This document shows positions 1-13,648 of a stretch of DNA of 64,000 bases, piece after piece. The stretch spans positions 43,152 through 107,151 of the forward strand of contig VZTG01010479.1 of the NCBI GenBank assembly GCA_013397845.1, in the 5' to 3' direction. Every line of letters begins with the position of its first letter. The first letter of the stretch is position 1. This DNA is from Melanocharis versteri (lineage: Eukaryota; Chordata; Aves; Passeriformes; Melanocharitidae). The notes beneath the pieces are model-generated. The model had not been told where the DNA came from, searched no databases, and was given only the letters and a program-made list of their open reading frames with translations. The position numbers and the translations under genes are program-made.

Positions 1-2199
1 ACAGGTAAAAGCAAAATGCTTCAGACACTGCTGTCTCTACTGCTACTGAGTTGTATCACTAAGGCTATAATTCTCAAGATTTTTTTTTAACTAGATGTGA
101 AGATAATATTGTGTGTTGTTCGAGATTTAGCACTTTAATACTGTTTACTTGCTAAATTAAATCCTAAAGGATCAGCAGAAGGTAGTTAAGTGACCATGGT
201 TAAAATTCCCATCAGCAAGCACCAAACTCAACAGATATCTCAACAATGACATAAGCATGATTCACGACATCAGGATATCCTCAAGCACTCGAGGTTTTGA
301 AATATTTACAACAACGTTCTTTAGTGGAGTCAAATACAAGAATACACAAGTGGAAGCTGACTGGGTTTTTGATTGCTTATTTTTAGTGAAGATGCAACAC
401 CTGCTCTTTTCATATTGCTTTTTCAAGTATTTGGCCCATTTTGAATCATCTGGATTTAGAGAAGTCATGCTATTGGTTCTGCCAAAGGAAATGTCCATTC
501 ATGGCTACTGGCAAGGAGGGAAGGATAAGAAACTCTCATCATTACTAAAGCATGTCCTGTTAAGTACTCTCATCATTACTAAAGGATGCTAAGTACCAGT
601 ATCTAAAATGTCCATATTATTAAAGAAAATAGATTTAAAAAGAAACATAATGGTTTCCCCAGCTGTCTTTTGCAGACCTGGGAGACATAAAAGATCATCA
701 TCAAGGTAACTGTTTCTGGATCTGACAGTAGCAATGATCCGCATAAAGATCAGCAATTTACCGTGAGACTCGAGGCTAAAGATTGCTACTGAATGGAATA
801 TCTCACTGATTCAGGAAACTTTTGTCTGATTCCCTACACAAATGGTACTGTTCTCTCTGTATCTAATGTGGCAATACAAAAACAGAGCAACAGCATAAGA
901 ATCTGTGGAAATTACAAAGAGCTCTATTAACAAGGCAGTTATGAAGCATCTGTGACTTGTGATTTTACATATGGCACCATGCTATGGTGATAACCTTACT
1001 TCAGGATCACCTAAGAAAAAAACTTCGGAGCAACTTTAGGAAGATTTGAGCTTTGTAACATTCACCTGAGAGCAGATCAGGTAAACTCAACTCCCAGTGC
1101 CCTAGAGTCAAAATCCAAAAATTAGGCTTGTACACTTATTTGATTCATCAATTTTTAACAGGCTTCTACTTCAAATTTTGAAAAAACGCTGAAATTCTTC
1201 CCTACCTCTGTGACACTGAAGTTCTGCGAACACCTATCTATAAATAGGAAGAAGCATCCCAAACCAGTAAGCTACTGAGATGTGGTTCTATCCTTTCTAA
1301 TGTGACAAACCAGGACTTTTGGTGGTTATATCTGCAATAGTTTCATGTGTGACATTGCCCTACCTAGATGCACCTGACATATTAAAGCCTGCTACTCAGT
1401 AACACTGTCTCTCCAAAAAATATGCACATGCAGACACAGAACAATTCCTCAGTGGAATGAAAAAACCAAATCAAAACACAACCCCCCAAACCAAACCCAG
1501 CCTTGTAATTACCACTGTAGTAGCTTGTTTGTGGTTTGTATGGAGTGAAATACAGTGCTAAAGAGCATCTCTGTCTCACCAGGGACTAGTTAACTCTTCC
1601 TTTTGGGACCACCCATGCTATTGAACATTATACTAAACATTGATTATTCATTAACCATGAAAATCCATTATGACTATGCTATTTTGGCAAATTCAGATAG
1701 ACTCAAGTCTTGAAGATGACTCCTAAAAGTTCCAACAGCAATACAGGTTCAGGTAGGCATGAAGGGGATGCCTGATTAAGAAACCATCTGGTGAGCTCAA
1801 ATTGTTTGAACCCACTAATTGAAAATGAAATACTTTTAGGGCAGGCTGTCCTGAAAGAGAATAGCTGAACACTTCAGCTGTGCGGAATGCGGCAGATCCA
1901 GCCACCACACAAAGTAGAACTGTTAACCAGAAGTTGTGTCTGGCAACTCAAAACTACTGCAAAAACACAGAAAATTATAAACCACAGAATCAGCTCTCAA
2001 CAGTGATTCACATAATTTTTTCAGCATTTCTCTGGGAAACTATCCGAACACCATACTCAAGTCTATTCTAGACAATTCACAGGCTCCTTTCAGCAGAAAA
2101 AACCGCCAGCTTCTTGGTAATGTAGTCTTATTTGAAACGACTTACGAATTTAGTGTCATTGTAAATATCAGCTGTAACATCCCCCATCCTACAGCAATT
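1..2199. other. Intergenic, AT-rich; no supported gene
   Basis: No exon, RNA gene or recognised repeat. The only thing that stands out is a 676-1080 stretch that reads like a decayed exon (described as a finding). Open frames here are short and without similarity that I recognise. Confidence 0.6.
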
Positions 2200-2715
2200 G
2201 TTTGTGACTTGGGGGATTGTTCAGGGAGCTTTCCCGTCCAACCATCCAGGAGCCGCTCCAGCAGTACCACACTCGCACCACCTGAGCCGGGACGAGGCCC
2301 CCTCACAGCAGGAGCTCCAGTGACCCCACAGGCGCCTCTCTCGGCTCCCCGCACACCCCACAGCCAGACAGGGCTTCCTTACCGCCTCAGCCCTGGGTTT
2401 CCCACAGCAGAGTCCCAGCTGTCTGCATCCTTAGAAGAATTTAATCGCGGCACGGCGACACAACCACCAGCTGGAGCTAGTGCCCGCTGGCGCCTGCCGA
2501 AAGCTTTCCGGGGCTTTTACCCCCACAGTCTGCGCGCCCAGACAGTCTGGGGTCTTCCTGCTGAGTCATCCGCACCTGCTGTGTCTCTGAGCGCCCCACC
2601 TGGGCCACACGGCCCCGGGCCTTTGTTGTGCAAAGGCTCGGCACTTCACAGCCCCTCGCCCGGAGCGCTCGCCACACAGAGCTAGTTCCCCACACACAGC
2701 TCACTCTACCTGCAC
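2200..2715. promoter_or_regulatory. GC-rich, CpG-containing patch
   Basis: This is a second GC-rich island with scattered CpGs and open frames on both strands without a recognisable domain. On the minus strand there are donor-like sites (GAGGCG|GTAAGG around 2380 and GCAG|GTAGAG around 2710), so a minus-strand first exon is possible. No coding exon can be supported. Confidence 0.45.
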
Positions 2716-4570
2716 TGAAAGTGGTCCTCGACAGACGGGTGTCTTTGGCAATTGGAGTGCTTTCACCTCCCGGACTCAGGATTTAACCAAAACCAGCTGG
2801 ACCTGAGCCTTCAACACTGCGCTGGAGCAAGTGGAGCCCGACTAAGTGAAGGATCTAAAGCGACCTTCTCAATAAAAGTGAGTTTTCCTGAAAAACGGAC
2901 TAGAAAAATTACCGTTTTAAACGATAAGGCTCAGAATGGGTTTGGTTTGGAAACAAAAGGGGAAAAAATGGGAGAAGTCTGCAAACTTCACCACAGCATC
3001 CTAACAGCACGGCCTTTTAACTCGGGGCACATTTTGCTCTCAGCAGACCCTCACGGCCTGAGCCACCCTGTGCACAGTCCCCCGTGGGTTCTCGGGACTC
3101 TGACCTCACTCGTCCCGCAGGCTCCCTCATTTTCCATTGAGCTCAGCTAAAACTCTATTCCCACCTACTTCCAAACCTTTCCATTTCCTGCTGATGCCCA
3201 GCGGCTTGCTGGGAAGTGCCCTCATGCAAGAGGCAGCTGGTGAAAAGGAGGAGGCAATTTTCTCCTCTACTACTCAGCTGCTCTTTTTTTGAGGCAAAAT
3301 GCTGCAAAATACACACTAAATTGCAGGCAAATCGACAGACTATGTACTGTCTCTTGTACTTTTAAAAAACTGAGTAGGGAGGTGGGCTGATGTGGTTTGC
3401 CAGGTAGAGTATCCCTCAGACACCTCTTTTGGAGTCAGTGATGTCCTGTCATCCACAATGCCTGTGCTGAGTCTGTCAGAGCCCCTGAACCCACCACTCT
3501 CAGGGGGCATTTAATGAAAGTGGTTCAAAGAACGTGTGGTGGGACTGGGCACACCCAGGTTGTGTCTGCAGCAAAGTGGGAACGGGAGGTATTGAGCAAT
3601 GCCAAGGTTTTTTTTAATACCAAAGTACAGATGTCTGTCAGTAATGCTGGCCTGTGTAGACTTCGTAGAGTTTGTTTCCAGCCTGGGTCTGTTTTCTCTC
3701 TCAGTACTAATAAAACACAAAGGTCCCTTATGTACATGCAGTGTATTAAACTGAACTCAGCTGTGTCGTTGATTTGGTCTATTTTGATTATTGAAACTTA
3801 ATTCTTCATGTTCGCCAATTTTTTGGATGTAACTTATTCAAAATTATATATACTCTGCTTTAAAATCCAGTTACCAGTGAGTTATCAAAACAGTAATCTT
3901 TTTGATGCAATTTAACTATAGCATGCTAAGAGGATAAGTTCATGAGTTCTAGGTCATAAGCAGGAAAATAAATATAAGGAATTTTTAAAACTTTTTTTAA
4001 ATTATTTTTTTGTGGAGGAAGAACACTTGTTTGTTTTTTTAATTTTTCTTGGCTATAAGTATTATTGTTTTAAATCTAAGAGAGTCAATGGGGACTTTGG
4101 TATCTCTGAAAACAAGGATTCTGAGTAGGTCAATAATCTCCAGAATAATTTTTATATCAAGAAATCCAGTAAAATTTAAAATGTTTACTCTTAACTGAGT
4201 TTCCAGGATTTTAACTACGCAGTCAGCAGATAGAGTATGTTTACATATTGGTAGCAGTCAGTGAGTCACTATTTAGTATTTACATTCAGTGATGATGTTG
4301 ATACCAGATTGTGATATCTCTGCAAGTTCCATATGGGGTTTTTTTTGCACTGTTGGTCTAATAGACAAGTTTATCTCATCTTGTACCTATGGTATCTAAA
4401 GGATATTTCTATAGATTTTGTTTGAAGGACAAAATTGAATCCTCTGAAGCAAAGCATATGTGGGGAAAATGGTTGCACGACATCTTTTGGCATTATTTCT
4501 TTGTGGTAAACGCTGAAATTATTGGAGAGTTTTCAGAGCAAAGTGTTGCCTATCTGAAATAAGAACTTGT
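2716..4570. other. Intergenic; nothing recognised
   Basis: GC falls off from the patch at 2.2-2.7 kb to AT-rich DNA. A frame at 2752-3150 is an extension of the GC-rich, stop-poor composition. I see no repeat family or gene. Confidence 0.55.
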
Positions 4571-4720
4571 GGTGGGTTGACCTTGGCTGGGTGTCAGGTG
4601 CTCTATCACTCCCCTCCTCAGCTGGACAGGGTAGAGAAAACATAGCTAAAGGCTTACGGGTTGAGATGAGGACAGGGAGAGATCAATCATCGATTGCTTT
4701 CACAGGCAAAACAGACTTGA
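4571..4720. mobile_element. LTR-like fragment of an avian endogenous retroelement
   Basis: The block 'GGGTTGACCTTGGCTGGGTG' followed by CTCTATCACTCCCCTCCTCAG and a GACAGGGAGAGATCA stretch matches, from memory, a dispersed LTR-type repeat common in neoavian genomes. It is short and diverged, has no coding part, and is broken off before its usual end, where a CR1 fragment begins. Confidence 0.5.
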
Positions 4721-4739
4721 GCTGGATCTGTTACTGAAG

Positions 4740-4915
4740 ATTTATCCACTGGCAAATCAGTGCTGGCTATTCCTGATGAACGTCCTTGTCCTTCATGTCC
4801 CTTAAAATGTGTTCCAGGACTGGGTGCTCCATCACCTTCCCAGGTACTGAGGTGAGCCCGACCAGCCTCTAGTTTCCAGTGACCTTCCCTTAGAGGAAGT
4901 ACCAGGATCTCACCT
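4740..4915 (-). mobile_element. CR1 LINE reverse-transcriptase fragment
   Basis: Read on the minus strand, this stretch gives a degenerate version of the CR1 ORF2 reverse-transcriptase block around LTSVPGKVME, with in-frame stops. It is a dead fragment, inserted in or abutting the LTR-like piece before it. Confidence 0.55.
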
Positions 4916-7900
4916 TGTCTGTCAATTGTTCCAAATAGTTTGAACCAATTACTTGGAAAGAAATCTTGCTAACTGTCAGTTTGATACTGGGAAAACCTAA
5001 CCCCTAAAAATCTCTTTCTGTGGCTTAGCAGACTATTTTGATTTGTTAAGTATTGCTTAAAATACCAGCATCTCCAAAATTCAAAAGATTTCCGGAATTA
5101 TATGGAGCTGCTCTGAATTGTTTGCATGCCTCCTGTCAATTATCTCTGTATTCTCCAGTAAGTATAACAAAAGCAGTTCCTTAAATAGAATCATTACTCT
5201 TAGTTAGTAGCCATTAGTTATTCAAAGAGCCAAAGCTAATTGCTTTGTATTCTAGTGATCTTTCCTTCCTGCTGTCTGAGGACATGACTTCTGGCCAAGA
5301 TCCCAGCAATCCTCCCCCAGATGTCTCCTCTCCTCTCCTCATTGCTTTCCTGTGCCAGGGCCTCCCTTAGTTCTGGACCACACTCTCTGCTACCGCCTGC
5401 TGCGCAATCCCCAGGCAGAAGGACTGGAATCACTGGCAGGTGATTAGGAGAAATGTCGGTGTCTCTAGCCCAAGGCAGAGAATCTTTCAAGGCACTCTGA
5501 AATGGTAAACAGCATTCCGTAGAAGGTTCAGACCTAAAGGTCTCCTACAGACCCCAGCTGGATTCCATGACTGAAATCATGGGACGCAGAGGCTGTTTCT
5601 GTTTTAAGGTGAGCTTTTCCCAGGAGGCCTAAAATGCAATCACTAATTTGCAAGATCTGGTGTCTCTGCCTTTCCCTGAGTTGCAGAGCAAGATGACTTC
5701 CGGTGATGACTTCTGACTTTAGGGTAGAGAGCTATAGTTCAGTCTCTACTGTTCCCCACTTCCATTATTAATGCCTACTATCACTGGTACTGATCCTTTA
5801 TACTTCCTAAGCAGGGTGTGGTTTCTGCCAGGCAGGAAGAAAATTATTTGTGCCAATCCAAAGATGAGGATACTGTGAGAGATAGAGATAGCATTGGAAC
5901 TGGATCTGCCTTTACTAACTGTTTGGCTGACAAGGGTTTGTAGCAGGACCTGTATCTCTCAGGGTACCCTTAACAACCATTCACCAGCACAAATCGACAC
6001 ATCCTTTGTACCAGTCTGTGCTGCAGAAAATTAGATGTGGGTTTATGGTTGTTTTATTCACCTTTGAAATCTGTCAGTCTGAGTGACTGGCTGCTTTATC
6101 AATGCCAAAGACAAACCTTGATCAAGAGGCCATCTCCTCTGAGTGCTCTGTTTCTGTCACTTACTCCATGTGGCTTTGCAGTCTCAGCCGTGTAGGCCTT
6201 TGTGCAGACTGAGTAAGTACCACAGAACTGCAGCTATTTCTCCTGAGAACAACTTTGTGCCGCTGGAAGGTAATTCCTACATCTTCCTCTGTGGTAACAA
6301 CTATGAGGAAGCGCTGGCCATGTTGAGCTTTGGCCCCTTTGAAGATAAGGAGGATGGCAGCCATTCTGAACAACATTTATGGATGGTTATTGTGTTTCTT
6401 TGGGGCTGGTTTATAACAAAAGGTTGGCATCATCAGAGCTGTACACAATTTATAAACCTGTGCAGTATATGAAGGCAAGGGTGGGAAGAAACTGATTTGG
6501 TGTGCACTGCCCCTCTTAAAGCATCCCCTCTGAGGAGTGTGTAATACTGTGCTGTTGCTATCCCTCTGTGAAAGGAAACTCCTAAAACTGCAGGTATAGG
6601 AAGTCTGATATGAGCAACAAGGAGATAATTTAAAAGGAAAACCCTTGCATCAAGCATAGCAAGTACATAAAATATAAAAGGCTAAGATATATTTTTACTC
6701 TTCTGGTCTATTGGTACTAGATAAATAGATAATTAAAATGGTATTAGTGACTCTTCAGATTCACTTTAGCAGGTATGTTTGGGGGTCTCCACTTCTGCTT
6801 GAAAGGCTTGGACAGGACTCTCCTTTCCCAAGCAGCCTAGGAGAGGGATGTCATTCCATGTCATGATATTTCACATGAAAATGCTACCTTCAGAAATTCA
6901 AAGTGGAAATGTGTAGATGATCTCCCTCATAACTAATCACAGCAATCTATTTGAGCAGAAGTAAAGAGATTTGGTAAATGGTATAATAGCGTATAATAGA
7001 TAAGTGGTGTAACAGCAAAATTGACTCTTGTCTGTCCGTGGGCAAAAGTCTCTGGGTTTCCCTGAGCGTGTGACCGGAAATCCGCTTTATCATACAGAGA
7101 ATCCGTGTGCCTTGGCAGTTCTGCAGTTTAAACTTGATTGCCCACCCAGAACTCCCTATTGTAATCCCCAGGTAGACTTGGCTGCTTCTGCATGCACTCC
7201 GCTGTCCCTTAATTGATTAATATTGCTTCATTTATAAAGTTCCACCAGCAAGAGGTGACATTTGTATGGTTGCATTTGGATGGTGTTTGATATATTGCTG
7301 AGTACAGAATGGCTGTCAGATTTGACAGCACAGTAACAGCACTGCCCGTATTTTATATGCAATTGTGCAAAGTGATTTGGGCATTTCTGAGCTTAAAAGC
7401 CGAAAAATTCTTCTTTGATCCACACACAAATTAATTATTTAGAAAAAAAGGTTCGCAGGTTTTCCCTTTTGGCTTTACATAGAACAGGAAAAAATTGGAA
7501 CTGACACACAGGCAAAATTTACTGCTTCATAGGAATCATTCCCTGGATTTACACAGGTGTCACACAATAACATTTATCTATTTGTAAAAATACATCTATT
7601 CGTATTTATATTTGTTGATTTAAGAACTGGACGAACAGGACTGGTACAGTCCTGATAAGTTGTAAGCAAGAGGTTTTGCGTGTGCTATTGGCAGGAGCAG
7701 GTGTGCCTAGTGATAGGTGCTTGGATTTTTCTGAATGCCTGCTTATACATGAGCAAGGAACTTATTTGTAGAAATCTCAACGCCAAATAATTTGAGTTAA
7801 AGGAGGAAGTGGCAAGTATAAGAAACAAAGGATCCAAATTTGCCAAAGGTATTGGTAAGAGAATGACCTTACTTAAAAAACTTTTTCCTCTGTTCATATC

Positions 7901-10900
7901 TTATATATTTCTATTTTTGAAGTGTTTAGCAAACATCTTTAAAATGCTGTAGTGAATGAAACAAGTAACTTTAAAAAGTAATGAAAAATCTTCTAACCAT
8001 ACAGAAAAAAACCCAATTGATAACAAGCCAAAACTATATGCCACCACAAATACAAGATGCTGAGGCTAGAATGCCAATAAACAATAAGAAAATACTTCAG
8101 AATATAAGTATAAATTGTGTACTTTGATATCCAGTAATGCTAAAAAGATACACAGGAGTGGGATGCCTATTTCACTACCAACATCTGATTGAATTTAAAA
8201 TAAATATCTTTATATGTTTTTATCATAAAAGTAATAGTGTCATTTCTATTGAGGACCTGCCTGTTCATAAATTAAGGGTTTTGTTACAAGATGTAGACTG
8301 CACGAAGCATGTCAGCAGAAATACTGCTTGGGGTTTTTTTCTAAATATGCTAGTAGTCTCATGGGTGAGCAATTTCTATTTGACATTTCAAGAGCTTAAG
8401 AACAACACCAGGTATCTGGAGCTGATACTGAGACAGGGTTTTAACCTCTTCCTCATGTGTTTATTTCTGTTGCTTTAAGAGACAGTAAACATTCAGTAAT
8501 CTTGGAGTCCAACGTGATAAGATTCTTTAATTTCCCCTCGCCAGCCAGGCCATCTAGCCCACAAAGTCTGATTTAATGTACAGAAAAAATTAAAAAGGAA
8601 AATAAAAGAACTGGATTTGTTTTCATAGTGATAAAGTTCCATGGACAAACTCTTGCTGCGTGTAGAGTTGGAGTGAGCACACTCTATGTGGCATGCTTTT
8701 GTGGAGAAAGGGAACGGGCTCTCCCCTGCCGAGCGGTACAGCAGATCGGCAAATACCCTGCTCATTTATCAGAGCTGGGAATGCAGGGGAAGGTATTCAC
8801 AGCAAGGAACTCCCAAACTCAGGTTAATGAGCAGTCTTACTGCGCCTAGAAGACAGATCACAGATGGGTGTTAACACTTTTCTCAGTCTGTAGCATGTGC
8901 ATGGAATAAATGGGGGATGTTTCGTTTGAATCAAGCAAGATACTCTGCATTTTCAGCATTTTTTAAAAAGATAGTTTACAAAATCTGGAAAACGTAGACT
9001 GTAGATTTCTGTCAGCTACCAAGAACTGTGCTATTAGCTATTGACTAGAAACCATTTTGGTATTAACTTCAGCTCAGCTAAACAAGATTTTAATTCCAAA
9101 TAATAGAAGCAACAATATTCTGCTCTTCCTATTTGTTGTTTAATAGAGTCATTAATCCACATCGTATCTTATTTTCTTTGTGATAGAAATTTAGGAATAA
9201 TGAGAAGAATGCAGGAACAGACAGAAAAGATAATTTTCTCCAATCACTATAACTACCCCTAATAGATGAGCAGAATGACTATTCATAGTGTCAAGCAATA
9301 CCAGGCAATCTGTTCTGGGGCATGGAATAACTTTGTTGGTTTTTTTACTGATGGGAACATTTGTCATTTGCAATTGCCAGACTGTACATATGTTGGCATT
9401 AGATAAATTCTCAGTATGCTTCTTGAATATTTTCTGCCTACCAAATGATTTGTGGCTGAAAACAAATCAGAGGAACTCCTGTCTTCTCTAATAAGCTAAT
9501 CAGAGAGTTCTGTTCCCTCCTCAGTCTGTGGGAGTACAAACCCGTATCTCTTATGTTTCACCAGAGTGCACTGATCACCATTAAACTGCCTCCTAGTCTG
9601 TGCAGAAATGCTCCTTTTTACAGTCTTATTGATGCTGTGACACAGTGCAGCAAGATTCATGGAAGGGAAGTAAAGCAAATGAGAAGGATCACAGCCCTCT
9701 AGCTTCTGGGGTAGGGTATTCATCTGTGAGGTTGAAATATATCTCTGTTTGGCCCTGAAAAATACCTAGCTCAGTAATTTTATGTTATGCTGTCATTTAA
9801 ACCCAGGAGTAATTCTGGAATTACCTGTGTTACACTGTCACCAGCATTATTACAATTTCACACATACTTGGGTGCAGTTTAAAAAGGATTAAATTCTGTC
9901 CTAGTGGACTTAGTGTAACACCAGACTAGGGTGGCTCATTAGCAGGGTTCAAGGGAGGTTCATGGCTGTAAGGCTGTGTCCATTACAGACCTTTGCAAAA
10001 ACTGAAGAACTAAATGCTTACAGATCTCAATGCTAAAACCCTGAAGCCAATCTCTTGAAAGATATGTTTACACACATTTTTTTTCGACTATGAACTAATC
10101 TAAATGGAGGCAATGTTTGCTTCTATGTGCATTTTTCCCCCAATGCAAATCTCAGAAAACTGAAATGTCAGGCTACATTTTAAGAAATGGCTTGTGTAAT
10201 CAAATCAGTGCAGTTATCTTGCTGGTTTTTCTGGTATGGCAGATTTCACTGGCTGACAAAAAGAAAGGGAAAACTGATTCCAGACAGTTGTGTGTAATAC
10301 ATTACCTTGTTCTGTGTTATTTAAATAGCCCTGGTATCTGTGACTTCCACCTGTTACATGCCAGGGAAAGCAGCACATGCAAAAATGTGGTAGAAAATTG
10401 TCTTTATGTTGTTTTCTTTCCATCTTCGTTCAAGATCAGCTGTGTGGCTGCTTTCTGCACTGACTCTCTGAGCCAGTTTTGTGTGCTCACATTGCTTCTA
10501 ATTTTCTCATGGGTATTAATTATAACTTCATTGGCTGGAAGTAGAGTTCCTGCCCTTTTGGAATTGTCATCGTGTTGCTGTCTTGATTCCAGAGAGCAAA
10601 CACTGTGCTTGCTTCCCTCTGGGAGTAGCAGTTCTTTCCTGTTTTGGAGCAAAGTCAGTCTCACCTTTAACCACTATGGTAGCATCACGAGATTTTCACA
10701 ACCAGGATTATTAGCTTTTAGAGTTTGATGGCTCCTTTTTTTTTTTTTTTTTTTTTTCCCTGAGATGTATTTGCCTCTCCAGGGAAACAGTTATTCTGTA
10801 TTTCTGCCTGCTGTGTCAAGTAGAAGGAGAAATTTAAAATCTTCCAGTCATCATTATCCTTCCATATATCTAGGGCAAAAATGCACTAGATTGACTTAAA

Positions 10901-12549
10901 TACTAGTTTAAGAAAAAAAATTGTATTATGAATTCTCACTGAACACCAATGAGGTGTCTCATGGCACTGAATATGAAAGATAAATCATTATATGAGGAAG
11001 TGCCTCCAGAGCTTAATTTTGGATCAGTAGTAGGCCATATTTGAACCCATTCTGTTATTAGTAATTTCAAAGAACTCTGCATAAACCAGCTTCCCCTCCT
11101 GGTAATACCCATGAGTAACTTCCTGAGACAGGCTGGTTGCTGGGGATTGCAGCAGGCTCCCGGCAGTTCTGTGGCTGTAGGACTGTGAACAATGCCAGGA
11201 GAGAAAGTTGGTTAATAAGTTACAGTGCCCTCAAGTTGGTTTATTGTGAGTGACCTGGATCATGGTGCGTGCTTACAATGAAGTAGTTCGCAGTGTCTTG
11301 TTTGGAGTGCCCACTTGGAAGTGTGTTAGGATATACACAGTGAAAAGCCAGTGGGAAACCAGCAGCTCATGGAGAAGAGCACATTAATGCAGAAAAGTAA
11401 ATAGCAAACTTTCAGAGGTCACAGACTGGTCTATTGCTTTATTTTTTTCTGAATTCTGGAATTTGGACAGCACAGTTGGTTGACAGAGGATCTAATTAGA
11501 GGTCACACAGGGCATGAGACTGGCAACTGTCACCCTCCTGTGGGAACAAGTTTGGGTCTGTATTCTTTGGGCTTGCCCAGGAATAAAGGGAGCAAACACG
11601 ATAATGAAGAGAGACTGGTATTACTGTTTGCAGGCTTCCTGTCCTTTCCCCCTTTCTTTGGTCAATGATTTCCCACTAAGGAAAGGTCCTCCTTATTATT
11701 TTCCATTTCCTGTGCAATGTCTCTATTTTTTCAGCCCCACCATATGTTGCCAGTGAATTTTGACAGAATACTACTGCTTGATGTTTATTCAAATAGTTTC
11801 GTCTTTGGAACACTGTGTAAAGGCTGTCTGCTGTTTGCAATTCCTCACAAGGCTGGGGCGGCGAATGGTGTTAGTTTTGCTGCAGCAGAAAATGGAGAAG
11901 TGACTCATCCGTGATTGCAAAGTTTGTTGGCATTACTGCTAGAGGAAGAGAGCCCTGTACTACACTGCCTCTAGAAATGGTTCCTGGGAAAGGAATTACC
12001 CTTTTCTTTAGAAAAATGGAGGTATTCTGATCAGAGTCACTTAAAATAACCTTTTCAAGCTCCTCATCTCCCCACTACCCAACTTCATCTCCAGATGGCT
12101 GACATAGCTAATCCTCTGCTGTGACAGAGGCTTCTGTCTATGGTGATGCTTTTGCTATTTGTCTTCTTCCAGTCAACCATTTTGTTCGTCTTCATTAGCT
12201 CCATGTGCTCACTTTCTTCATATCTATTGAGACAGAAATGTGGAAAACAGAGTAGGCAGCTGCCAGATCCGAGTCCTGAAGTGCATTAGGTGACATTGCT
12301 GCTTGACCTGTATTCTTGGAGACTGGGTGCCAAGCCGAAAAGAGCAACTTCTTTCTTCTTAATTTTACAGTTTAGAAATAAGATTAAAATTTTAGCAATT
12401 CAGTGCATTTGCCAACATCAGCTGATCTTTGTAAGTCATGTTCCTAGGCAATGCAATATAAGCCAGATTAGCATAAAATAACAGATAAATTGTAGGATTT
12501 ACTGTATAAATTGCAATAGCGTATAAATTACTGTGTTTCACCTGCCCTT
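4916..12549. other. Intergenic; one long unassigned frame, otherwise nothing
   Basis: No gene or repeat is recognised apart from the poly-T run. The longest open frame in the whole 37-kb upstream region is here (10117-10728 +, 203 codons); its translation is Leu/Ser/Cys-rich with no recognisable domain, and it is not called as a gene. Confidence 0.55.
10736..10757. repeat. 22-base poly-T run
   Basis: An uninterrupted run of 22 T with no recognised retroposon body beside it. It is probably a simple mononucleotide tract, possibly the reversed tail of an old insertion. Confidence 0.85.
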
Positions 12550-13060
12550 TCCATCATTCAGCTACCGCAGCTTCACCAGTTCTATTTATCCTGCCATCTA
12601 GCATCTGTGCTTTGCCAACGGCGTGGGGGGGAGAAGTGAGAGAGCACAATGGGGAAGTCGTGACTGAAAAGCTGCGTGTGGAGCAATCCCTGTCGCAGAG
12701 GGAGCTGGAAGCGGCTGCTGCAGCAGAGCCGGTGCCGCAGTGAGTCAGGGAGCCGAGCGCAGCCCGGCCCGGTGAATCACCGTGGGTACGGGCTGCGCCC
12801 GGAGATCCCCGCACTCAGCGCCGCCGCTCACGGACTGCGCGCTCCTCTTCAGCAGAACTGGCAGCCCCAGCTCCCGTCCCCACCTGCACAGCGGCTCCTC
12901 CCCGTTTGCCGAGAGAAGCCAGGGCTGGCTGCGGGAGAGCTCCGGCGGGGAGTCTGGGAGGGTCTCTGCAGCCGGGAGTCTGCGGAAGAGCTGCCTGTCT
13001 CCCCTTCTGGTATGCGGAGACAGATGGAACTGATTGCTCAAGCACCTTTGGCCTGGAATG
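12550..13060. promoter_or_regulatory. Orphan CpG island
   Basis: I count about 27 CpG dinucleotides in the 290 bases 12710-13000, in a region that is otherwise AT-rich and CpG-poor. Long open frames cross it on both strands (for example 12676-13068 + and 12815-13177 -), as expected for stop-poor GC-rich DNA; none has a recognisable domain. A good + strand donor-like site (CCGCA|GTGAGT, 12740) is present. It may be a promoter of an unrecognised or non-coding transcript, or a distal enhancer/promoter for the mucin locus. Confidence 0.6.
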
Positions 13061-13648
13061 ATCTTTAAACATCACAAATAACATGTTTTCTCTCTGAGTA
13101 GTAAATTCGTGTCCCAATGTAATTGGAAAAAAAAAAAAAGAGCCTGAAGTCTGGTAGGGTTCCGTCTTCTGGGGCATTCTTAAGTCAGGCTAATTTTCTG
13201 CAGATGACAGTACATTTTCATGTTATTGCCAGAACTGTTTTGTACTGTTGCTTAAATGGCTCTTACACTTCATACCAGGTCTAACTGTGCTTCAGTCGTG
13301 GGTAAATAATAATTTGGAATAATGGAAGTAAATAATGGAAGAATTATTCTGAGAAAGAAGTATACTTTTAAATATTTTCTGTCTTTTTTTTCTTGATAGT
13401 TATCCTGATATTCCAAAGTGAAAGTAGTGGATGTAGTACTATTGGACAAATTCCAGATATATGGATAAAAGTATATAAATGGGTTTTGTTGAACACCTCT
13501 GCAGTAATATGTGTGCATATGCATATACATACACACTTCTAAAGGGAAAAAAGTAATTGGGAAGTTAATCTAAAAAAATATGAATTCCATGGTAATAGCT
13601 TAATTTATTGGCCCCACCCAATGTTGAGACATAGTAAACAAAAAGCTT

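Noticed and set aside
2209..2704. Pro/Ser-rich frame of 158 codons and its minus-strand partner
   Set aside because: Same explanation: GC-rich composition with few stops, low-complexity translation and no splice-supported gene.
6143..6472. 109-codon frame on the + strand
   Set aside because: No recognisable domain, no splice context, and an overlapping frame on the other strand; likely chance.
12676..13177. Several 80-130-codon frames on both strands
   Set aside because: They overlap each other in a CpG island, where stop codons are rare; none has a domain and at least one begins at a non-ATG codon.
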